From SBAX01 sp964646605 (GTDB lineage Bacteria > Planctomycetota > Phycisphaerae > UBA1845), in NCBI GenBank assembly GCA_964646605.1, contig CAZYEX010000084.1, positions 1 to 9,740 on the forward strand: a stretch of DNA of 9,740 bases. The letters are read 5' to 3'. Shown one piece after another: positions 1-6,800 of this stretch (positions are counted from its first letter, which is position 1; every line of letters begins with the position of its first letter). The notes under the pieces were generated by a model. That model searched no databases. It saw only the letters and a program-made list of their open reading frames with translations, and was not told the DNA's origin. Position numbers and translations under genes: made by a program.

Positions 1-1
1 T

Positions 2-712
2 GGTCACGTCGGCGAGTATTCCGAGTTCATCGAAGCCCTCGATCACGTCTGGCGACATTGTTGGCGTGCTCTCGTCCCTGGTGGTCGGTTGGTATGTGTC
101 GTGGGGGACGTTTGTTTGTCCCGCCGACAGAACCATGGACGGCACACGGTCGTGCCGCTTCACGCGACCATCCAGGAACGGTGTAAGAACATCGGGTTTG
201 ACAACTTGGCGCCGATCATTTGGCACAAGATCGCCAATGCCAAGTACGAGGTCGAGGGAAGCGGTGGATTCCTGGGCAAGCCCTACGAGCCCAACGCGGT
301 CATCAAGAACGACATCGAGTTCATCCTCATGCAACGCAAACCCGGCGGGTATCGCCGTCCCTCCCTCCGGGACCGATTATTGAGCGTCGTACCCGCCCGG
401 CTGCGCGGGGTCTGGTTTCGGCAGATTTGGAGTGACGTGGCCGGCGCGTCGACGCACAAACACCCGGCCCCGTTCTCCGTCACCCTGGCGAAAAGGCTCA
501 TCCGCATGTTCAGCTTCGTCGGCGACACGGTGTTCGATCCCTTCATGGGAACGGCCACGACGAACTTTGCCGCGGCTCGCTGGGGGCGAAACAGCGTCGG
601 AGTGGAAGTCGATCCCAAGTGTTTCGAAATGGCCCGACGGAGGATGGTGACCCACGGGGGCGATCTGTTCTTTCGAGCGGACATCCTGGTTCGAGAGCAG
701 ACGGATGTCTGA
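2..712 (+). CDS. Site-specific DNA methyltransferase (beta class, N4-C or N6-A), 5'-truncated by window edge
   Basis: The frame is open from base 2 and gives 236 residues before a TGA at 710-712, so the gene starts outside the window. The TTG at 89 is only an internal codon, because methyltransferase-like sequence (ALVPGGRLVCVVGDV) spans it. The product would transfer a methyl group from S-adenosylmethionine to an exocyclic amino group of adenine or cytosine in DNA. About 120 residues after GGRLVCVVGDV comes the HPAPFS segment followed by VFDPFMGTATT, the SAM-binding motif I (usual form DPFxGSGTT), then GVEVDP and an Arg-rich helix. Motif I lying at the C-terminal end fits the beta class, in which the catalytic DPPY/SPPY motif IV comes first; that part would lie upstream and is not visible. 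Motif I reads GTATT instead of the commoner GSGTT. No restriction enzyme is visible downstream, so it may be an orphan or its partner may lie to the left. Family assignment is firm; the base modified and the target sequence cannot be told. Confidence 0.88.
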   Translation, partial: GHVGEYSEFIEALDHVWRHCWRALVPGGRLVCVVGDVCLSRRQNHGRHTVVPLHATIQERCKNIGFDNLAPIIWHKIANAKYEVEGSGGFLGKPYEPNAVIKNDIEFILMQRKPGGYRRPSLRDRLLSVVPARLRGVWFRQIWSDVAGASTHKHPAPFSVTLAKRLIRMFSFVGDTVFDPFMGTATTNFAAARWGRNSVGVEVDPKCFEMARRRMVTHGGDLFFRADILVREQTDV

Positions 713-828
713 CTTCGACGGGCTGACGGCGGCATCTCCACGACCGCGGTCCAGGAGCGTTCGGGGGATCCTTGGCGTGGGCGCGAGTTTACCGTCGTCG
801 GAAGTGCCGCTCACGCCCCGGCGTTCGA

Positions 829-1074
829 TCAGCCGCCTTCATCATGCACGATCTCCGCGGGCGGTCGATCCACGTCCGAGGGCTCGTATGCGTCCCGCGT
901 CACGGGCGAGTCCTTCCGAAACCACGATCGGACCACGACAACCGTGTGGGGTCGCAGTTTCGTGATGCTGTTTTGCACCGCGATTCCCTCGGCGCGACAG
1001 CGCTCAAGCAACTGCCTTGCCGTCAGCCCCAGCTCTTGTGCCAGCTCCTTGACCTTGATCCGTTTCTGGGCCAT
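829..1074 (-). CDS. Stand-alone IF-2 N-terminal-domain (IF2_N) mini-protein
   Basis: An 81-residue protein beginning MAQKRIKVKELAQELG. Residues about 4-52 match the IF2_N fold (Pfam IF2_N): KVKELAQELGL, TARQLLERCRAEGI, then a short hydrophobic beta-like segment TVVVVRSWF. In full-length initiation factor IF-2 this domain is the N-terminal appendage before the GTPase; here no GTPase follows, and the protein ends after about 29 polar, acidic residues. The frame is open upstream to another possible start at 1158, but those 28 residues look unlike a domain, and ATG at 1074 places the conserved MAQKRIKV at the N-terminus. No clear Shine-Dalgarno precedes it. A TAGAAT box lies 8 bases before the ATG, so transcription could begin almost at the start codon. 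It is on the same strand as the HDOD gene, 123 bp downstream of it, and converges with the methyltransferase. Its role is unknown; RNA, ribosome or protein binding is an inference from the fold. Confidence 0.72.
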   Translation of the reverse strand: MAQKRIKVKELAQELGLTARQLLERCRAEGIAVQNSITKLRPHTVVVVRSWFRKDSPVTRDAYEPSDVDRPPAEIVHDEGG

Positions 1075-1082
1075 AGCGCGTG

Positions 1083-1112
1083 ATTCTAGCGGATCGAATG
1101 GGGATTCGTCGA
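1083..1112 (-). promoter_or_regulatory. Possible promoter for the IF2_N gene
   Basis: Read on the minus strand, TCGACG (1107-1112), an 18-base spacer and TAGAAT (1083-1088) resemble a sigma-70 -35/-10 pair with 4/6 and 5/6 matches. The -10 box ends 8 bases before the ATG, which would give a nearly leaderless mRNA and would explain the missing ribosome binding site. Such matches occur often by chance. Confidence 0.25.
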
Positions 1113-1197
1113 CCGGAGTGCGAGAAGCTACGAACAAGGCTGAATCATCGCGCCGCAAGGCGTTGGATGGCGGGCAGGGATGGGACCCCGGCGGGGA

Positions 1198-2265
1198 TCA
1201 GAGTGCGGCGACCGCTTCATCCAGTTCGTCGGGAAGGGATTCCAGGAGTTCCCGGAAATTCCGCCGATCGGAAAGACCAAGTTCCTGAACAACCTTGCAG
1301 TGCCAGAGGTCGTATGGGGCCCAGGGGGAGTAGCCCAGAAGCGAGGTGATCATATCGGTGAGCTGCAAGCGCAGACGATCACGCCGCAGCGGATCATCGG
1401 TCGACGGGTCGGAGTGGTGATCCGAGATCAAGGCCCGAAGAGCCGGCGGAAGCCCCCACTTCACGGCGATCAGCTCGCCGAATTCCTGGTGCGACTCCGA
1501 GCAAAGGTACTCCAAGGTTTCCGGGGCGATTTCGTAACGCGACGCATTCCGGTCGCCGGACACGATCCGCAGCACCACGACGTATCCGATGTCGTGTAGG
1601 AGCCCGATCAGAAAAGCGTCGTCGGGGTCGGCCGAGGTGAGTTGTGCGAGCCGCCGCATAATGGCCCCGCCGGCCAGCGATCGCCGCCACAGGACATCGG
1701 CGAAATCGCTGAGCATTCCCTCGCCGGAGAACATCGCCCCGCGCAAGGATTCGTGCAGCAACAAGGTACGCACGGCGCGAATCCCCAATCGCCCGACGGC
1801 CGGTTGCAGCGACGTGATCTTGTCCAGACCACGATACAAGGGCGAGTTGGCCATGCGCAGAACCGCCGCCGCGACCACTTGGTCGGTGGCGAGCTGCTCG
1901 GCAATGTCCGTGAGGCTGCACCTGGGATCCGCCAACAGCGGGAGGATGCGCTCCGCGGCGCGGTGCAATTGCGGGAGCGTGAGGTTGTGCCCGTCAAAGT
2001 GCGAGACGAGGAGGTTCTCCAAGGCCCGCGCTTCCGTCGAAAGCTCAGGACGCTGGAGAGGCGCCGGCTCGATGAGCGTCGCACCCGCGGGACTGTACCA
2101 GGATGCACTCGTATCGTCCGACGGTCCGCCGCCTGCATGCGCCGCTTCGAGTAGACCAACGGCGGTTGTCGTCGAAGTCTGGGTGAAACGCGGCGTGGAC
2201 CTTCCCTCCGCGCTCATGGCGCGGGGCTCGCTTAGCTTCCCCCAAATCCAATCCCATAGCCTCAT
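1198..2265 (-). CDS. HDOD-domain protein
   Basis: A 355-residue protein counted from ATG at 2265. An in-frame TTG at 2292 would add nine residues, but neither start has a strong Shine-Dalgarno; ATG with MRLWDWIWGKL is preferred. Residues about 1-95 are a Ser/Thr/Pro/Ala-rich, poorly conserved stretch after a short Trp-rich amphipathic start. Residues about 99-291 are an HDOD domain, the HD-GYP-like helical fold common in bacterial signalling proteins: LPLLADPRCSLTDIAEQLATD, then VLRMANSPLYRG, then GLLHDIGY with His224-Asp225, then SHQEFGELIAVKWGLP, then ISDHH with His283-His284. HD and HH survive, but a full HD-GYP motif is absent, so cyclic-di-GMP hydrolysis is not predicted. HDOD proteins usually act as regulatory or scaffold modules. 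No receiver, GGDEF or other output domain is fused. A CCCC-GGC-GGGG inverted repeat (1186-1196) abuts the stop codon. It lies between the PEP-CTERM and IF2_N genes on the same strand, with gaps of 186 and 123 bp, so co-transcription is uncertain. Confidence 0.88.
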   Translation of the reverse strand: MRLWDWIWGKLSEPRAMSAEGRSTPRFTQTSTTTAVGLLEAAHAGGGPSDDTSASWYSPAGATLIEPAPLQRPELSTEARALENLLVSHFDGHNLTLPQLHRAAERILPLLADPRCSLTDIAEQLATDQVVAAAVLRMANSPLYRGLDKITSLQPAVGRLGIRAVRTLLLHESLRGAMFSGEGMLSDFADVLWRRSLAGGAIMRRLAQLTSADPDDAFLIGLLHDIGYVVVLRIVSGDRNASRYEIAPETLEYLCSESHQEFGELIAVKWGLPPALRALISDHHSDPSTDDPLRRDRLRLQLTDMITSLLGYSPWAPYDLWHCKVVQELGLSDRRNFRELLESLPDELDEAVAAL

Positions 2266-2409
2266 AGCGACACTCGCAGCGTGTTCAAGCAATCGTCGGA
2301 CTCTATGCCGCTATCGAGCATAAAGTAGGGGTGCTTTCGATCGGAATTGCGAGCAGGGTGCCGCGGATCAGCGCCGACGATACTCTCGGACGTGGAACGA
2401 GGACAGGCC

Positions 2410-2437
2410 CCAGCGACAGCCTTGGAGGAATCGCTGG
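2410..2437 (-). terminator. Hairpin downstream of the PEP-CTERM gene, possible terminator
   Basis: CCAGCGA (2410-2416) pairs perfectly with TCGCTGG (2431-2437), and an inner CCT/AGG can stack in the loop. It starts 15 bases past the PEP-CTERM stop codon on the minus strand. No T-run follows, so it is not a canonical intrinsic terminator; it could be a 3'-end stabilising hairpin or chance. Confidence 0.3.
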
Positions 2438-2451
2438 AATCGACGAAACGA

Positions 2452-3117
2452 TCAGCCCTCGGCGCGGTGCAACCTGGGCAGTCGCAGCCGACGGCCTCGA
2501 AACAGGAAACACGCCCCGCAAATCCCCAGGAGGATCAGCGTGGTCGGCTCGGGGATGGCCACGATGGTGTCCACGCCCAGTTCCTGTCCGCCGATGAGGA
2601 AGCGGTCCACGTCGCCGGTCAGCGTGAGGCGCGTGCGGTGCGTCACCGGGTCCAGTTCCTGAAAAGCAAGTGCCACGCCGCCGACATTGGCGGGCAGCGA
2701 CGCCAATCCTGGAAGTTCGATGATCGACCCGCCGTTGATCGAGAAATTGTCCAGACCTCCCAGTTCCAGGAACTCCACGGACACCTGATTGACGTTGAAC
2801 CCGAGCTGGGTCAGATCGAACTGGGCGTTGATGTTGTCCATGGACAACCAGCGAGTCGGAAACCGCATGGCATTGGGTGCCACGACCTCGGCACGCACGA
2901 ACCCTTGAAAGTTCTGATCGGTGAAGAAGAACGTCTCGACGGACATTCGGATGCCGTCCTGGGTCAGCACCACTGGTCCGGGGATGTCGCCGAATTCCTG
3001 TCCGAAGCTCGTGCCGACGGCAACGGGTTCGAAATCCATCGTCGCGGCCCCGGCGGCCGAGACGAAAAGAATCGGCGTCAGGAAGACGGCGCGCAGGCCC
3101 GCTTTCCAGGTTTGCAT
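2452..3117 (-). CDS. PEP-CTERM sorting-domain protein, exported
   Basis: A 221-residue exported protein of unknown function. Residues 1-24 form a signal peptide: Lys/Arg near the start, a hydrophobic core AVFLTPILFVSAAG, and a likely cut in AGA|A. The mature part (about 25-185) is a Gly/Asn/Phe-rich beta-type region with patterns such as TMDFEPVAVGTSFG, GFNVNQVSVEFLELGG and DVDRFLIGGQELGVD, common in PEP-CTERM proteins with a choice-of-anchor or lectin-like sandwich. The C-terminus is a clear PEP-CTERM signal: IPEPTTLILLG at 188-198, a short hydrophobic span, and the basic cluster RGRR at about 207-210. In this family an exosortase recognises the signal and releases or anchors the protein at the surface, often alongside exopolysaccharide. 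The tail after RGRR is about 11 residues longer than usual. No exosortase is in the window. The start is supported by a strong Shine-Dalgarno. It diverges from the giant cysteine-rich gene. Confidence 0.9.
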   Translation of the reverse strand: MQTWKAGLRAVFLTPILFVSAAGAATMDFEPVAVGTSFGQEFGDIPGPVVLTQDGIRMSVETFFFTDQNFQGFVRAEVVAPNAMRFPTRWLSMDNINAQFDLTQLGFNVNQVSVEFLELGGLDNFSINGGSIIELPGLASLPANVGGVALAFQELDPVTHRTRLTLTGDVDRFLIGGQELGVDTIVAIPEPTTLILLGICGACFLFRGRRLRLPRLHRAEG

Positions 3118-3120
3118 ACT

Positions 3121-3129
3121 TCCCCTCCC
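3121..3129 (-). promoter_or_regulatory. Ribosome binding site of the PEP-CTERM gene
   Basis: On the minus strand GGGAGGGGAAGT immediately precedes the ATG, leaving a purine-rich Shine-Dalgarno four bases before the start codon. It is the clearest ribosome binding site in the window and fixes the start of the PEP-CTERM gene at 3117. Confidence 0.7.
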
Positions 3130-3133
3130 GGCT

Positions 3134-3148
3134 CCCCGTGATACGGGG
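3134..3148 (-). promoter_or_regulatory. Small hairpin just upstream of the PEP-CTERM ribosome binding site
   Basis: CCCCG (3134-3138) and CGGGG (3144-3148) form a 5-bp stem around a 5-base loop, only a few bases from the Shine-Dalgarno. It could influence ribosome access in the PEP-CTERM leader. A second 13-base palindrome, CGGCAC-C-GTGCCG, lies at 3167-3179 in the same leader and could be an operator or a stem. Both are short and may be fortuitous in GC-rich DNA. Confidence 0.3.
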
Positions 3149-3224
3149 GGCGTTTACACAACGGGCCGGCACCGTGCCGAGCCGCGGTGACCAACCAGAT
3201 AGGCCCGCTAAGCTGGGCCGTCTG

Positions 3225-3230
3225 AATATA
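3225..3230 (-). promoter_or_regulatory. Possible -10 box for the PEP-CTERM gene
   Basis: TATATT on the minus strand (5/6 match to TATAAT) sits in an AT-richer patch about 108 bases before the PEP-CTERM ATG. No convincing -35 element stands at the right distance; a TTGAAC (3256-3261) is 25 bases away, too far. If used, the leader would carry both small inverted repeats at 3134-3148 and 3167-3179. Confidence 0.2.
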
Positions 3231-3267
3231 GTAGGTTAGCCGAACCGCGTGCTGCGTTCAACCCCAA

Positions 3268-3290
3268 TTTCCGGTTTCCGGAGTTTCCGG
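3268..3290 (+). repeat. Three direct TTTCCGG heptamers
   Basis: TTTCCGG occurs at 3268-3274, 3275-3281 and 3284-3290, the first two adjoining and the third two bases on. The cluster lies in the divergent spacer, 38 bases beyond the possible -10 box of the PEP-CTERM gene, where an activator or repressor site would be expected. The copies are exact; a binding role is inference. Confidence 0.45.
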
Positions 3291-3660
3291 CGCAGCTTTA
3301 GTCCAAGGAGGATCGTCCGTGAACGAATTTGCAGCGTCGGTGATGTCCGATCCGGTATCACTTGCGCCGATCTGTTGACGCTTGAGAATCGATTGTTCCG
3401 TAGTTGGAACGAGCCAGTTATCGGTCGGCGCGTTCCAGGCGGAATGTGGTCGAGTGCCGGCGGGGCATGCAAAAATAGCAAACTAGACTTGAAGGCGCTT
3501 GGGGTGTCTGAGAGCGATATTCGTCTCGTCTTGACGCTGGACCACGCCATTCGGCAGCGCTAAAGTTGGTATTCGGATTCTTGGCCGCAGGGTTCGCGGT
3601 TGTGGACCCCTGTTGGTTCTGGTAGACTCCCGGCAGGTTTCAAACGGGACTCGGAGGGGT

Positions 3661-3724
3661 AACGTTGCAAGCGGCGCGAAGTCGAGACATCTCCGATAAC
3701 AACTTCGCTTCGCCCGGCAACGTT
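3661..3724 (+). promoter_or_regulatory. Long imperfect stem-loop in the leader of the giant gene
   Basis: AACGTTGC (3661-3668) is perfectly complementary to GCAACGTT (3717-3724). Inside it, GCGAAGT (3676-3682) pairs with ACTTCGC (3702-3708), and GCG/CGC can bridge the internal loop, leaving a 19-base apical loop. The element is flanked by direct copies of GGTAACG at 3658-3664 and 3727-3733. It ends 100 bases before the giant gene's ATG and just ahead of a GGGAGGGGGAG ribosome-binding-like run. It has no downstream T-run, so it is not a terminator. It could be a structured mRNA leader or a DNA-level operator (the right arm contains the palindrome GCAACGTTGC). It matches no riboswitch class that I recognise. 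Confidence 0.45.
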
Positions 3725-3745
3725 GCGGTAACGGGAGGGGGAGCT

Positions 3746-3823
3746 GTGTTTCTCCAGCGGCAACAGGGTCGGGGCGTCTCCACGAGCGCGCGCGGGGGCG
3801 GCTCCACGTTTAGGGGGTTGTGA
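3746..3823 (+). CDS. Possible leader peptide, 25 codons, ending one base before the giant gene
   Basis: A GTG at 3746 preceded by GGGAGGGGGAGCT opens a 25-codon frame (starting VFLQRQQGRG) rich in Arg, Gly and Ser. Its TGA at 3821-3823 is followed by one base and then the ATG of the giant gene. The placement would suit translational coupling or attenuation-style control. No hydrophobic segment or domain is visible. The frame could exist by chance, since GC-rich DNA leaves many open frames, and the ribosome-binding-like run could instead be only a purine tract. Confidence 0.3.
   Translation: MFLQRQQGRGVSTSARGGGSTFRGL
3811..3816 (+). promoter_or_regulatory. Ribosome binding site of the giant cysteine-rich gene
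   Basis: AGGGGG lies eight bases before the ATG at 3825, a usable Shine-Dalgarno. It supports this start, which is also the only one that leaves a complete signal peptide. Confidence 0.45.
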
Positions 3824-3824
3824 C

Positions 3825-6800
3825 ATGCGGGACGAACTGTCGAGAGGGAACGGTACGGGACGCAGGGTTGGTCGAACATCGAGTCGAGTAGCGGTTGCAG
3901 TCTGGGCGCTGTCGGCCTATTACGGGACGTCGATGGGGTTGGCACAGGTTTGCCCGACGGCGCCATGTTCGGTCCCGGCGAACTGCAACGACGGCAAGTT
4001 CTGCACGCAGGATTTCTGCGTGGGAACGACTTGCGTATGCGTCCACAGCGACGGCCAATGCGACGACGGCAACTTCTGCGACGGGGCCAACTACTGCAAC
4101 GCCGCCACGGACGTGTGTGAGGAAGAGCCGCCGGTGCAGTGCGATCCCCCGTTGTTCTGCAGCACCGTATTTGCCGCCTGTGTGGAGTGCGAGACGAACG
4201 CGCAATGCACCTCGTTCCCTCGGCTGCGGTGCAACTCTTCGGGCACGTGCGTGGAGTGCACCAGCGCCTCTCATTGCCAGGATGGGGCGTTCTGCACTGG
4301 GTTTGAATCATGCAACACAACGACAGGGTCATGTGAAAACGGAACGCCGGTGAGCTGCCCGAAGAAATGTTTCCTGGGTTCCTTCCCGGGGATCACTTGC
4401 AGCACGGACGCCAACTGCGGCGCCGTCGGGAACTGTGTGGGGATGTGCAGCGACCAACGGGCGGCGTGCGTGGAGTGTGAGAACGCCGCGCATTGCAGCA
4501 ACGGCATCTTCTGTGACGGCCCCGAGACGTGCGTCAACGACGTTTGCGTGGCGGGTACGGCCCCGGTTTGCAAGACCTGCGTGGGCGGCAACGACGACGG
4601 GGCCGGATGTGCGATCACCGCCGATTGCGCGTCCCCGGGGACATGCACGGGAGGGTCGGGCTTCTGCGACGAGGCCAATGACCGCTGCCAGGTCTGCCTC
4701 AACAACTCGCACTGTAACGACGGACTGATGTGTACGACGGACGAGTGTACGCTGTTCCCCGTTTCCGGTTTGCGCATCTGCAACAACGCAAGCGATGACA
4801 GCATTTGCGATAACGGGGCTGCGTGCGACGGGGCCGAACACTGCAACGTGACCAACACGGCCTGCGAGGACGGAACTTCCATCACCTGCCAAAAGAAGTG
4901 TTTTTTGGGGACGGTCCCAGGGACGAACTGCACCTCGGACGCCAATTGCGGGTCGGGCGGCAAGTGCCTGGGGTTCTGCAGCGAGACGTTCGGCGGGTGC
5001 GCCCAGTGTGAGAACAGCGCGACCTGTAACGACGGCCAGCATTGCAACGGGGTCGAGACCTGCGGCGGAAACGGACAGTGCGTCAACGGAACCACCGTGG
5101 ACTGTTCGGCGTTCGACAACCTGCCGTGCGGGATCGGACAGTGCAACGAGAACATCAACCAGTGCCAAACGCAGGCGATCAACAGCGGCCAGGCGTGCGA
5201 GGACGCCAATCACTGCACGGCTTCTTCCAAGTGTTCGGGCGGGGTTTGCGCGAACAACCCTCCGGCTTCGAACGATCCCTATCGCTGCATCCGGTTGGAG
5301 TGGCGTCCCACCACGTCCCAGGCGATCCCCGTGGGGTCCACGGCGATCCTCTCACTCTATGCCGTGGCCAACGGGTGCAATACCCCTTCAGAGGACTGTC
5401 CGACCGGGCAAGCGTCCGTGGCCGGGGTCGAGGCGTTGGTCGCCTGGAACCCGACCTACCTGGAAATCCAAACGTCGACGACGCAAAACCGGAACCCGCA
5501 AGACCCGTGCGACCATCCCAATCCCTGTTACGTTTGCAACGGGAAATGCTCGGGAGGTTCGCGGAATGGACTAGTGTGCGACAACGTGGCCACGTTGTGC
5601 CCCGGCGGGTTGTGTAATTCGAACCCGGCGACGTTCAACTGGTCGTCGTCGCTGTTCCCCAACGACTGCATTTCGTCGCAGATGAACGGTCCTTGCCCCA
5701 GCAGCGGATTCCCGGGAAACGACGGCACTCTTTACTATCAGTCGATCCAACCGATCACGTGCAGCGGCAGTCCCCCGGTGTTGGCGCGAAGCGCCTGCGC
5801 GACGACGGCGGGGCTGCACATCACGGACATCAAGTTCAAGGCGAAGGCGGTTCCGCCCACAGGCGGCGGGGTGACCACCGTTTCCTTCACGTCGTGCGGT
5901 CCGATCCCGCGGCGTACGGCCGTGATCTGGGGCGACGATCCGATTCCGGGTACGGATACCGATGACATCCTGAAGACGACCGGCCCCGAGGCGACGATCG
6001 TCGTGTTGGCCTGCGGCGTCAGCGCGGATTGCAATGACAACGAGCCATGCACGGTCGATTCCTGCTTGAACGGTACGTGTTCGCACTCGCCGATGAGCTG
6101 CCAGGATGCGGATCTTTGCACGGACAACGCCTGTGTGAACGGAGTTTGTGTGAGTACTCCCTACCCGTGTGATCCAGGCGACGTTTGTTTCCAGGGCGTG
6201 TGTTACGATCCCTGCTCCACCACGGCGGAATGCAACGACGGAGTGGATTGCACGGTGGATACTTGTGACACGAGCCCGCCGGCGCCGATCGACGGCATCT
6301 GCCGCTACACGCCGGACGACGGGTTCTGCGACACGGGGCTTTTCTGTTCGGCAAGGCGGTGCGACCCCGTTCTGGATTGTGTTTTTGACCACCACTGCTT
6401 CTCGGGCACGGGGAATCCCTGCCCGAACCCCGCGCAGTGCGACGAGAATACGGACACCTGCGGCGGGTGTTATCCACCGATCGTGTCCGCCTCTGGGGCT
6501 CGTTATCTTGACGTTTCGGTGAATCCGCTCCAGGGGTCCACACCGCTGGCGATTCGAGTGATCGGCGACTGCGACGATCCGGAGACGTCATGCGTGGCCC
6601 GCTATGTCCAAAGCAAGTGCTCGGGCGGGGCCAACAACGGACTTAATTGCTTTACGGACGTCGATTGTCCCCGTCGCTGCTCGGGCGGGTCGAACAACGG
6701 GAATCCCTGTTCGACGGACAGCCAGTGCCCATTCGGGACCTGCACGGGTCACTGCGACGGCGGGCCGCTGGACGCGGCCCCGGCGTTCAAGACGGCGGCC

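Larger units (their letters stand above)
3118..3824. other. 707-bp divergent intergenic region
   Basis: This spacer separates the minus-strand PEP-CTERM gene from the plus-strand giant gene. The stretch from about 3220 to 3560 looks less GC-rich than the flanking genes. Two overlapping 104-residue frames exist there (3249-3563 on + and 3236-3550 on -), but neither has a ribosome binding site, recognisable domain or typical codon use, so neither is called. The part from about 3560 to 3824 is probably the leader of the giant gene and contains the stem-loop and the small leader frame listed separately. No transposon ends or tRNA were seen. Confidence 0.6.

Noticed and set aside
89..91. TTG at 89 as the start of the methyltransferase
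   Set aside because: Family-like sequence continues upstream in frame to base 2, so the gene is truncated by the window rather than starting here.
743..750. ACCGCGGT palindrome between the methyltransferase and IF2_N genes
   Set aside because: Only 8 bases, expected by chance in GC-rich DNA, with no T-run or second copy. No terminator was recognised in this 116-bp gap.
1589..2323. 244-codon plus-strand frame antisense to the HDOD gene
   Set aside because: Ser/Arg-rich shadow; the HDOD motifs on the other strand are clear.
2347..3141. 264-codon plus-strand frame over the PEP-CTERM gene
   Set aside because: The minus strand has a signal peptide, a PEP-CTERM signal and a strong ribosome binding site; the plus-strand product has no recognisable features.
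2303..3172. 289-codon minus-strand frame overlapping the PEP-CTERM gene in another phase
   Set aside because: Arg/Pro/Gly-rich shadow of the PEP-CTERM reading frame, with no ribosome binding site or domain.
3236..3563. Overlapping 104-codon frames on both strands of the divergent spacer
   Set aside because: No ribosome binding site, domain or coding-like codon use on either strand; they overlap each other almost completely, so at most one could be real and neither is supported.
4271..5209. 312-codon and 294-codon open frames antisense to the giant gene
   Set aside because: They arise from complementing regularly spaced TGC/TGT cysteine codons and GC-rich codons. No start signal or domain was seen.
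3825..5260. CRISPR-like or tandem DNA repeats suggested by the regular cysteine pattern
   Set aside because: The periodicity is at protein level. DNA copies diverge, spacing is irregular and the frame is open throughout.
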